Assembly (NCBI RefSeq): GCF_001027285.1
Contig: NZ_CP011509.1
Location: forward strand, 298,501-362,500
Direction of reading: 5' to 3'
Length of the DNA: 64,000 nt
Origin: Archangium gephyra
Lineage (GTDB): Bacteria; Myxococcota; Myxococcia; Myxococcales; Myxococcaceae
Part shown: positions 54,591 through 61,455 of the stretch, piece after piece
Layout: every line of letters begins with the position of its first letter
How positions within the stretch are numbered: the first letter of the stretch is position 1
Notes under the pieces: model-generated
Seen by the model: only the letters and a program-made list of their open reading frames with translations
Told to the model about the DNA's origin: nothing
Databases searched by the model: none
Made by a program: the position numbers and the translations under genes

Positions 54591-54724
54591 CTCGGCGAGG
54601 TTTTCCACAACTTGTCCAACTGTTGGACAACTTCGCACGGCTCGCGCCCGGGAGGTGCTCGGCGAGGTTTTCCACAACTTGTCCAACTGTTGGACAAGTT
54701 CGCACGGCTCGCGCCCGGGAGGTG
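54591..54724. repeat. 67-bp tandem direct repeat, each unit with a palindrome
   Basis: Units 54591-54657 and 54658-54724 differ at one base. Each starts CTCGGCGAGGTTTTCC and holds TTGTCCAACTGTTGGACAA; in the second unit the one-base change extends the inverted repeat to 12 bp arms (54676-54700). The rest of each unit is GCTCGCGCCCGGGAGGTG. Confidence 0.85.
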
Positions 54725-54756
54725 CTCGGCCCAGGGTGATGAACACGGATTCGGGT

Positions 54757-54791
54757 ACCCTCACCCCGTCCCTCTCCCGAGGGGAGAGGGG
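54757..54791 (+). repeat. REP-like GC hairpin, copy 5
   Basis: ACCCTCACCCCGTCCCTC followed by TCCCGAGGGGAGAGGGG, the closest to consensus of the five copies. It sits between the palindrome array and the stop of the MoxR-like gene. Confidence 0.8.
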
Positions 54792-54847
54792 ATATTGGGC
54801 GAGGGGTGGGCTCCGTGTTGGCCTGTGGTGAGGGGGGCCCGTGGACG

Positions 54848-55822
54848 TCAGCGCGGCACCGGCACGACGCCGACCAGGTCCTTCGTGAGGGCCCTCTTGT
54901 CCGCTCCCGCGTACCTCGCCCGCGTGTCCAGCACCAGTCTGTGCGCCAGCACCGGCACCGCCAGCACCTTCAGGTCCTCCGGCAGCACGTAGTCCCGCCC
55001 CTGCATCAGCGCCCTCGCCCTCGCCATACGCCCGTACAGCAGCGCCCCTCGCGTCGACACTCCCAGCCGGATGCTCGGGTTGCCTCGCGTCGCCTGGACT
55101 ATCCGCAGGAGGTAGTCCGCCACCGTCTCCTCCAGCCGCACCTCCTGCACCCGCTGCTGCAGCTCCACCACCTCCTCCACCGTGCACACCGGCTTCATCC
55201 CCTCCAGCGGCGGCGGCCCCGAGCGCGTCATCAACAGCGTCCGCTCCTCCCCCTCCGGCAGGTACCCCAGGGACAGCTGCACCGCGAACCGGTCCAGCGA
55301 GGCCTCCGGCAACGGGTACGTCCCGTGGAACTCCACCGGGTTCTGCGTCGCGATGCACAAGAACGGCGGCGACAGCACGTGCGTCTGCCCATCCACCGTC
55401 ACCTGCCCCTCGCTCAACGCCTCCAGCAGCGCCGACTGCGTCCGCGGCGAGGCCCGGTTGATCTCATCCGCGATCAGCACGTTGGCGAACAGCGGCCCCT
55501 CGCGGAACCGGAAGCTGCCCTCCTGCGGATTGAAGATGGACGCCCCCACAATATCCGTGGGCAGCAGGTCCGGCGTGAACTGCACCCGCTTGAAGGTGCC
55601 GCCGATGCTCAACGCCAGCGCCTTGGCCAGCGTCGTCTTCCCCGTACCCGGCACGTCCTCCAGCAGCACGTGACCGCCCGCCGCCACCGAGCACAACACC
55701 AGCTCCAGCGACTCGCGCTTGCCGCGGATGACGCGCTCCAGGTTGTCGACCAGCCGCGTCACCAGCGCGCGCACCCCGGCCGCACGCTCCGTCACAGGCA
55801 CCTTCACGGGAGAAAAGGACAT
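54848..55822 (-). CDS. MoxR-type AAA+ ATPase
   Basis: 324 residues. Walker A EDVPGTGKTTLAKALA (Lys62), Walker B VLIADEINRASPRTQSALLEAL, sensor 1 FLCIATQNPVEFHGTYPLPEASLDRF, and the C-terminal lid. This is the standard MoxR AAA_3 layout. These ATPases are thought to mature or insert partner proteins, commonly with DUF58 and transglutaminase proteins encoded next door, as here downstream on the same strand. ATG 55822 is chosen from the start of homology; the long upstream frame is antisense to the MFS gene. The MFS gene is divergent 51 bp away. Confidence 0.94.
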   Translation of the reverse strand: MSFSPVKVPVTERAAGVRALVTRLVDNLERVIRGKRESLELVLCSVAAGGHVLLEDVPGTGKTTLAKALALSIGGTFKRVQFTPDLLPTDIVGASIFNPQEGSFRFREGPLFANVLIADEINRASPRTQSALLEALSEGQVTVDGQTHVLSPPFLCIATQNPVEFHGTYPLPEASLDRFAVQLSLGYLPEGEERTLLMTRSGPPPLEGMKPVCTVEEVVELQQRVQEVRLEETVADYLLRIVQATRGNPSIRLGVSTRGALLYGRMARARALMQGRDYVLPEDLKVLAVPVLAHRLVLDTRARYAGADKRALTKDLVGVVPVPR

Positions 55823-55873
55823 TCTGGCCGCGCAGCGTACCAGCACCGCTCCGGATAGGCTCCCCCACCCCCC

Positions 55874-57142
55874 ATGGCCGCCTCCGCCTCCGTCAGCAAC
55901 GTGCTGCCCCTCCTGCGGCACAACCCGGACTACCGCCGACTCTTCTTCGCCACGGTCGTCTCCCTGCTCGGCGACTGGTTCGCCTTCGTGGCCATCAGCG
56001 GTTTCGTCACCGAGTCCACCGGCCGCCCCGGCTCCGCCGCCGTCATCCACGCCGCCAGCGTCCTGCCCGTCTTCCTCTTCTCCCCCCTCGCCGGCCTCGT
56101 CGCGGACCGTGTCGACCGCAAGCGCCTCATGGTCTCCGTGGACCTGCTGCGCGTCCTCCCCGCCCTCGGCCTGCTCGCCTCCCTGCGCCTGCACTCCCCC
56201 ACGCTCGCCATCTCCTGCGTCGCCCTGCTCGCCGCCCTCTCCTCCTTCTTCGATCCCGTCGCCGAGGCCTCCGTCCCCAACGTCGTCCCTCCCGAGCAGC
56301 TCGCCCTCGCCCAGGCCGCCCTCGGCGCCGTCTGGGGCACCATGCTCTTCATCGGCGCCGCCGTCGGAGGCCTCACCACCCTCGCCTTCGGCCGCGAGGC
56401 CAGCCTCGTCCTCAACGCCGCCACCTTCCTCCTCTCCGCCCTCCTCGTCGCCGGCATCCGCCGCCCCCTCCAGCACCACGGGCCCCCCACCACCCATGGC
56501 CTCGGCGCCCAGCTCGGCGAGGTGTGGACGCTCGCCCGCCAGAGCCACGTCACCCTCTCCCTGCTCGCCACCAAGGCGGGCGTGGGGCTCGGCAATGGAA
56601 TCGTGGGGCTGCTGCCCGCCTTCGCCACCGCCCGCTTCGCCTCCGGAGACGCGGGCGTGGGCATGCTGCTCGCGGCGCGTGGCCTGGGCGCCCTGCTTGG
56701 CCCCTTCCTCGGCCAGCGCTGGGCCGGTGACGACGGCCGACGCCTCTTCTTCGTGTGCGGCGCCTCCATGGTGACGTACGGGCTCGCCTACGTGCTGCTC
56801 CCCTTCGCCCCCTCCCTGCCCCTGGCCGCCCTGTGCGTGCTGCTGGCCCACCTCGGCGGCGGCGCGCAGTGGGTGCTCTCCACCTACGGCCTCCAGGTGT
56901 CCACCCCCGACAGGCTCCGCGGCCGCGTGCTCGCCCTCGACTTCGGCCTCGCCACGCTCGCCGTCGGGGTGTCCTCACTCGTGGCCGGTGGCGCCGCCGA
57001 GCTCGTGGGGCTCGCGACCGCCTCCTGGACCCTCGCCGGCGCCTCCATCCTGTATGGCTTGGGGTGGCTGGGGTGGACGCGTGGCCTGTGGCGCAGCCGC
57101 ACGGACGTGCTCGCCGCGTACCGCCCGCCTCACTCCGGCTGA
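55874..57142 (+). CDS. MFS transporter (EntS-like exporter group)
   Basis: 422 residues with about 12 hydrophobic helices. The opening HNPDYRRLFFATVVSLLGDWFAFVAISGFV and the loop FLFSPLAGLVADRVDRKRLMVSVDLLRVL are typical of the MFS_3 group, which exports siderophores, drugs or macrolides. PEQLALAQAALGAVWGTMLFIGAAVGG marks the fifth helix, and LRGRVLALDFGLATL the second-half loop. No siderophore or biosynthesis genes are adjacent, so the substrate is unknown. The 3' end overlaps the convergent phosphatase gene by 13 bp. Confidence 0.92.
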   Translation: MAASASVSNVLPLLRHNPDYRRLFFATVVSLLGDWFAFVAISGFVTESTGRPGSAAVIHAASVLPVFLFSPLAGLVADRVDRKRLMVSVDLLRVLPALGLLASLRLHSPTLAISCVALLAALSSFFDPVAEASVPNVVPPEQLALAQAALGAVWGTMLFIGAAVGGLTTLAFGREASLVLNAATFLLSALLVAGIRRPLQHHGPPTTHGLGAQLGEVWTLARQSHVTLSLLATKAGVGLGNGIVGLLPAFATARFASGDAGVGMLLAARGLGALLGPFLGQRWAGDDGRRLFFVCGASMVTYGLAYVLLPFAPSLPLAALCVLLAHLGGGAQWVLSTYGLQVSTPDRLRGRVLALDFGLATLAVGVSSLVAGGAAELVGLATASWTLAGASILYGLGWLGWTRGLWRSRTDVLAAYRPPHSG

Positions 57143-58125
57143 GGCAGGAAACCCCACTCCTCGCCCGCAGCCTTGGCCATCGCCTCGACGACGCGCGGGT
57201 GGACACGCCCGTTGCTCGCGATGAGCCCCAGCGTGCCGCGCAGCTCCGCGCCCTGCGAGAAGTCCACCGCCCGCCCATCCAGCCCCGTCACCTGGCCTCC
57301 CGCCGCGCGCACCAGCGCCGTGCCCGCCACGTGGTCCCACGTCTTGTGCGGATTCTTGCGGATGTCCCGCGGCCCCCGGATGAACAGGTCCGCCGCCCCC
57401 GCCGCCACCAGCGCGTACTTCACCATCCCGTCATAGCGCCGCGCCCGCCGCGCATCGAAGCCCGCCGACGCGTACACCCGGTCCGCCATCTCCCGCGAGC
57501 GCCGGCCCATCACGTAGCTCTCCACCACGCGGATGCTCGGTGGATCCACCCGGTCCGACACGGACAACGCGCGCGGCTCACTGCCCTCGAGCGTCTCCGC
57601 CCAGGCCCGCCCCGCGTCCGTGAAGAAGAGCGTGCCGCCCTCGTCCAGCGGTGACACCGGCACGCCGATGAAGCCGTCCACCGGCTGGCCCTCCACCAGC
57701 GTCCCCACGCACACCGCGTAGCCCCGCCCGTGGATGAAGCCCTCCGTCCCGTCCACCGGGTCGATGACCCACGTCCGGTCCCCCCGCACGCCCCGGCCGT
57801 GGTTGAGCCAGCGCAGGAAGTCCTCCTCCGTCACCCGCTCGCCCAGCAGCTTGCCCACCAGCCGCACCGCCTGCTCCCGCTCCCCGGGCGGCACGACGAG
57901 GAAGCCCTCCGCGCCCTCCTCGGCGATGACGCCCTCGTCGGGGAAGGAGCGGGCGATGGCCCGGCACACCAGGGCCTGCGCCCCATAGTCGGCGATCGTC
58001 ACCGGGCTGGCGTCGCTCTTGCGGCTGACGCCCGCCTTGGAGGCCTGTACCCGGCGGCACAGCTCGCAGGCGAGCCGCACCGCGTCGATGATGGGTTGTA
58101 GCTCTCGAACGCTCGACTGCTCCAT
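57130..58125 (-). CDS. Inositol monophosphatase family, 3'(2'),5'-bisphosphate nucleotidase-like
   Basis: 331 residues. Metal sites: the Glu-Glu of VIAEEGAEG (about 69-70), WVIDPVDGTEGFIHGRGYAVCVG (Asp122, Asp125) and the late KTWDHVAGTALVRAAGG Asp. SRKSDASPVTIADYGAQALV is characteristic of the HAL2/CysQ-like branch that hydrolyses 3'-phosphoadenosine 5'-phosphate (PAP), the by-product of sulfate activation. An inositol phosphatase role cannot be excluded. Start at the Met of MEQSSVRELQPI; the longer start adds residues with no support. Confidence 0.9.
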   Translation of the reverse strand: MEQSSVRELQPIIDAVRLACELCRRVQASKAGVSRKSDASPVTIADYGAQALVCRAIARSFPDEGVIAEEGAEGFLVVPPGEREQAVRLVGKLLGERVTEEDFLRWLNHGRGVRGDRTWVIDPVDGTEGFIHGRGYAVCVGTLVEGQPVDGFIGVPVSPLDEGGTLFFTDAGRAWAETLEGSEPRALSVSDRVDPPSIRVVESYVMGRRSREMADRVYASAGFDARRARRYDGMVKYALVAAGAADLFIRGPRDIRKNPHKTWDHVAGTALVRAAGGQVTGLDGRAVDFSQGAELRGTLGLIASNGRVHPRVVEAMAKAAGEEWGFLPQPE

Positions 58126-58325
58126 GAAAGGGACCGCTCCTTCGAGGGACTCCAGAGAGGGACTCCAGGCCACGCACCATCCGTCGAACAGCGGCGGACT
58201 CCGCGTCCGTCCCGCGCGCCGCCAGTGCCCGCTTCTCCGGTGGACCCCGCCCCCGTGCTCGCGGCCACCACCCCCGCGCGGACGCCTCGCGAGGCGCGCG
58301 CGGGGGCTTGCTTCCCGGAAGAGGC

Positions 58326-58796
58326 CTACTGCACCGGAGCGGGCGCCGGAGCCGGAGCGGGCGCCATGTTGCTGGAGGGGGGCGGCAGGTAGGCCGGGCG
58401 ATCCGACACGGGGCCCGCGGCGCAGGTGTACTCCACCGTCCGCGAGGACAGGAGGAAGGGCACCAGCGTGGCGCCGGCCGAGGTGCAGGAGAGTTGCACC
58501 CCGTAGTCACTGTTGGCGCACGCCAGCGAGCCGGCGATGCCACCGGCCACGCTCAGGCCCACGTTGATGAGCCAGTCGGTGCCGCTCAGCCGGCTCTCCG
58601 CCCAGGCGAGGCCATTCTGGCAGTTCTGCCCCGCGGGCTGCGACAGGCCGGCGAGCCCGCCGATGGTGAACCACTGCCGGTCCGTGTAGGGCGCGCCCTC
58701 GGGGGCGGCGCGGGTGACGATGCGGGTGTTGTAGCAAGCGGTCTGCGTCGCCATGACGGCGAGCGCGGCGACCACGGTCCACTGACGCTTCTGCAT
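58326..58796 (-). CDS. Bor-like lipoprotein
   Basis: 156 residues. Signal peptide MQKRQWTVVAALAVMATQTAC with lipid-anchor Cys. The mature start CYNTRIVTRAAPEG, then QWFTIGGLAGLSQPAGQNCQNGLAWAE and GLSVAGGIAGS resemble the Bor/serum-resistance lipoprotein pattern (CYxxxV..., WFxxGL...C.NG). The end is a Pro/Ala repeat tail (SNMAPAPAPAPAPVQ). Phage lambda Bor is a surface lipoprotein; in myxobacteria the family is common with unknown role. Four further cysteines could pair. Confidence 0.8.
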   Translation of the reverse strand: MQKRQWTVVAALAVMATQTACYNTRIVTRAAPEGAPYTDRQWFTIGGLAGLSQPAGQNCQNGLAWAESRLSGTDWLINVGLSVAGGIAGSLACANSDYGVQLSCTSAGATLVPFLLSSRTVEYTCAAGPVSDRPAYLPPPSSNMAPAPAPAPAPVQ

Positions 58797-58964
58797 GTCT
58801 GTCTCTCGATGAGGAAGGTGAAGAATGGACGCCGGCCCGTCCCGTCCGCGCACGGACGAGGGGAGCCGCGATGACTTCATCCCTCCTGCCCCCCGGCGCG
58901 CGTGTACCGGAACTTCCCGCCTCACGCCATTTCTCCACCACCGCCGGGCGCACCGCCGGACGTT

Positions 58965-59294
58965 TCAGTCCCGGGGCGCGGCGTGGAGCGAGCGGGCCAG
59001 GCGGTGCAGCAGCCGCAGCTGGGGCTGGCGCAGGCCGCGCGCGGCATCCACCAGCCGGCGCAGGCCCGAGGGCTGGGAGAGCTCCAGCCCCAGCAGCTCG
59101 TCCGAGCCGATCTCCAGCGCCACGCAGATGCGCCGCAGCGTGGGGACGCTGGGGAACATCTCGCCGCGCTCGATGCGGCCATACACCTCGAGCTGGATGC
59201 CCACCCGGCGCGCCACCTCCGCCTGGGTGAGACGGGCCCGCGTCCGCGCCGCATGGGCCACGGTACCGAGGTTCATCGCCAGTGGACGTTCCAT
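58965..59294 (-). CDS. XRE-family HTH regulator
   Basis: 109 residues. A Cro/C1-type helix-turn-helix occupies about residues 10-65: VAHAARTRARLTQAEVARRVGIQLEVYGRIERGEMFPSVPTLRRICVALEI. The C-terminal 40 residues are a leucine-rich helix (LRRLVDAARGLRQPQLRLLHRLARSL) that may dimerise. The start is uncertain (59294 or 59273) because no good ribosome binding site is visible. The target is not known; nested palindromes about 90 bp upstream of its start could be its own operator. Confidence 0.88.
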   Translation of the reverse strand: MERPLAMNLGTVAHAARTRARLTQAEVARRVGIQLEVYGRIERGEMFPSVPTLRRICVALEIGSDELLGLELSQPSGLRRLVDAARGLRQPQLRLLHRLARSLHAAPRD

Positions 59295-59628
59295 ACGAGC
59301 CGAGAGCCGGGGCATGCGACGGGTCCTCCAGGAGGGACGCCCCTACCTTACGGACTCGCCACGTCCTGTCAATGCCCACTACCCATTTGTTGGGTGGACC
59401 CAATCCACCCCCTCTTTGCAGGTATGGTGACCCGACCCGCGACGTTGGCGGACGAGGTACGTGTGACGGCTCCCCGCTCTCCGCGAAATCCCCTGATTCG
59501 CTCCGAGTGTGTCTTCCGGGACGAGGCGCTCGAAAAAGCCACGGGACGGGGGGTGTTCGGGCGCAACCGCCGTCGTTATGGTGCATCTCCTTTCGGTTTC
59601 ACGGCTCCGCCCCCCAGGAGGCCTCACC
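59295..59628. other. 334-bp divergent intergenic region with nested palindromes
   Basis: No gene is supported. The stretch around 59370-59420 is less GC-rich than its surroundings and carries overlapping inverted repeats (next entry), so it probably holds the promoters of the XRE gene and of the unknown gene that starts at 59629. Confidence 0.6.
59381..59410. promoter_or_regulatory. Nested inverted repeats, candidate XRE operator
   Basis: Three overlapping palindromes: ACCCA-TTTGT-TGGGT (59381-59395), TTGGGT-GG-ACCCAA (59390-59403) and GGGTGGA-CCCAA-TCCACCC (59392-59410). The layout suits cooperative binding by a dimeric regulator. A GCAGGTATGGTG stretch follows on the plus strand. Confidence 0.4.
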
Positions 59629-60126
59629 ATGCCCAAGGAACACGTCGACACCCGGAACCTCCAGGTCCGCGACATCCCCCAGCAGCACGACAGTCTTCAG
59701 GCCATCTCCGACAACGTGACGCTCGTGGTCACCCAGGCCTTCGGCCCCGGCGGTGACAACCTCGTCGGCTTCTCGGACGTGAAGTTCAACGGCTACCCCG
59801 CCGTCACCCTGCTGCTGCGCACCCCGGACGGGCGCGAGGGCCTCGTGCACCTCTCCCCCATCCACGGCGACAAGCGCAAGACGGGCTTCATCGACATCAC
59901 CCCCGGCACCCGCTGCGAGCTGCTGTGCCCCGTCACCCGGCGCCCGCTCGACAGGCTCGGCCCCGTGGACGATGGCAGCGGCGCCACCTACTACGCCCTC
60001 TACCTCACCCCCAAGCTGTCGCGGGGCCACGCCGTCGCCGTCACCGACATCTGGGACCACTTCCACTCCCGCATCGTCGACGACGAGGCCGTCATCTCCT
60101 ACTGGGCCCAGACGCACGCCCTTTGA
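59629..60126 (+). CDS. Conserved-looking hypothetical protein
   Basis: 165 residues, cytosolic by sequence. AGGAGG lies about ten bases before the ATG. Contains a beta-rich stretch (NVTLVVTQAFGPGGDNLVGFSDVKFNGYPAVTLLLR) and a pair of cysteines in TRCELLCPVTRRPLDRL that, with GATYYALYLTPKLSRGHAVAV, could form a small metal site. I recognise no family. The third-position GC pattern is as in neighbouring genes, so it is a real gene. Confidence 0.75.
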   Translation: MPKEHVDTRNLQVRDIPQQHDSLQAISDNVTLVVTQAFGPGGDNLVGFSDVKFNGYPAVTLLLRTPDGREGLVHLSPIHGDKRKTGFIDITPGTRCELLCPVTRRPLDRLGPVDDGSGATYYALYLTPKLSRGHAVAVTDIWDHFHSRIVDDEAVISYWAQTHAL

Positions 60127-60171
60127 GACCTACGGCGAGTCCCACGGCGCGGTGACGGGAGAGCCCCGCCG

Positions 60172-60687
60172 TCACCGCCCCTCGACGCTGTCCGGGAAGG
60201 GCGCGGCCTGCAACAGCCGCCCGTTGCCCACGTCCACGGCGTAGTGGATGCCGTAGTGGGGCTGGGTCCACTGGTCGAAGACGAGGATGTCCGGGGCCAG
60301 CCACACCAGCCCCGAGAAGGGCCGCAGCTCCGTGAAGGCCGGCCCGCGCAGCTCCCGTGGCGCCCCCTGGCCCACGGCCTGGACGAGCACCCGGCACTCC
60401 GGCTCGCACGTGGCGAAGGCCTCCCGCTTCCCATCCGGGCTGACGGCCCGCTCGTCCCACTCACTCCCCGCGGCGGGCGCGGGCACCGGCACCAGCGCGA
60501 AACCCTCGTTGGGATCCTCCGTCACCCACGAGCCCTTCACGTCCACCACGTGGTGGTGCGGATCCTCGAGCGCCGTGGGAGTCCCGGCGCCCGGCTCGGG
60601 CTTCCCGGAAGGAGCCGAGCGGCACGCCGCTCCCACCCCCGCCAGCAACAGGGCCAGTGTGGCGCGATGGCTCACGGCGGCGCTCAT
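60172..60687 (-). CDS. Hypothetical lipoprotein downstream of the 3D-domain gene
   Basis: 171 residues. Signal peptide with lipobox (LALLLAGVGAAC), so an envelope lipoprotein. The mature part has WD/beta-propeller-like fragments (DERAVSPDGKREAFAT; SGLVWLAPDILVFDQWTQ). No family identified. It begins 29 bp after the 3D-domain gene on the same strand and is likely co-transcribed. A periplasmic protein placed behind a wall-enzyme gene next to vgrG could be an immunity protein, but this rests on position only. Confidence 0.78.
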   Translation of the reverse strand: MSAAVSHRATLALLLAGVGAACRSAPSGKPEPGAGTPTALEDPHHHVVDVKGSWVTEDPNEGFALVPVPAPAAGSEWDERAVSPDGKREAFATCEPECRVLVQAVGQGAPRELRGPAFTELRPFSGLVWLAPDILVFDQWTQPHYGIHYAVDVGNGRLLQAAPFPDSVEGR

Positions 60688-60716
60688 GGGAGACCTCCAG
60701 GGGGACGGCGCGGGGA

Positions 60717-61205
60717 CTACTTGAGGATGCGGACGCGGGACTTCTTCCGGCCGAGCGCATTGCCCTCCTCGAGCGTCGTGGGCCCCAGGAAGATGTCGAT
60801 GTGCTTGCCGTTGATGGCCCCGCCCGTGTCCCAGGCCACGAACGTCCGGTTCGGGTAGGCTTCAATTTCCAGCCGGCTGCCGAGCGGAATGACGGCCCGG
60901 TCCACGGCGACCGACTCCCACTTCACCGGGTTCTTCCACTTGCCGCCCACGCCCAGGGTGAACCAGGTGTCGCGCCCCTTGGGCTTTCCCTTGTTCCAGT
61001 TGATGGTGATGAACTCACCGGACTCCGTCTGCCCCGTGCCCTGGAAGATGACGCCCGTCTTCGCCTTGAAGAGGAAGCCCTCGCGGTACTCGCCCTTGAG
61101 CCCGTTGGCCTTCACCTTCTTGTCCAGGGCGAACACCGGATCCGACTCCATCACGATGATGTAGTGGGTGATGGTGAAGCCCTCCATCCACTCACCAGCT
61201 GCCAT
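60717..61205 (-). CDS. 3D-domain (double-psi barrel, MltA-like) protein without signal peptide
   Basis: 162 residues. The C-terminal half is a 3D domain named for its three aspartates: ESVAVDRAVIPLGSRLEIEAYPNRTFVAWDTGGAINGKHIDIFLG. This is the barrel of MltA/Rpf-like lytic transglycosylases that cut peptidoglycan glycan strands. There is no signal peptide, unusual for a wall enzyme. The N-terminal half (HYIIVMESDPVFALDKKVKANGL; WFTLGVGGKWKNP) is unrecognised. It is divergent from vgrG (about 250 bp away), so delivery by the type VI system is a possibility. Confidence 0.85.
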   Translation of the reverse strand: MAAGEWMEGFTITHYIIVMESDPVFALDKKVKANGLKGEYREGFLFKAKTGVIFQGTGQTESGEFITINWNKGKPKGRDTWFTLGVGGKWKNPVKWESVAVDRAVIPLGSRLEIEAYPNRTFVAWDTGGAINGKHIDIFLGPTTLEEGNALGRKKSRVRILK

Positions 61206-61455
61206 GCGTGCGGCTCCTCGCGCGAACCAGGGACGGCGCGCCAGCCTACCGCAGGAAGTTCGAGCCGCGCAGACAGTTCCGCCGCGAGCGGTTTCTCGGA
61301 TTCTGGAAGTAGGACACGGCCTTGCCGGACCTGGAGATGTCGGCTAGCAAAAGGTCCGGTCTCGTGGGCCGGGCCGGTGTAGGATGCGGCCCTGACTTCG
61401 GCGTCGGCTTGGGTGGGGTTGAGCCGGTCCACTCTCTAGAGAATGGAGTTGCACC

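Larger units (their letters stand above)
54421..54847. other. 427-bp repeat-filled gap between moxR-like and DUF58 genes
   Basis: No coding gene. It contains a variant palindrome (54541-54565), a 67-bp tandem direct repeat carrying two more palindromes (54591-54724) and REP-like copy 5 (54757-54791). In most genomes the neighbouring genes are nearly contiguous. Confidence 0.75.

Noticed and set aside
54541..54724. Possible CRISPR array because of the tandem repeats
   Set aside because: Only two 67-bp units with no unique spacers between them, and no Cas genes; the units are contiguous direct repeats.
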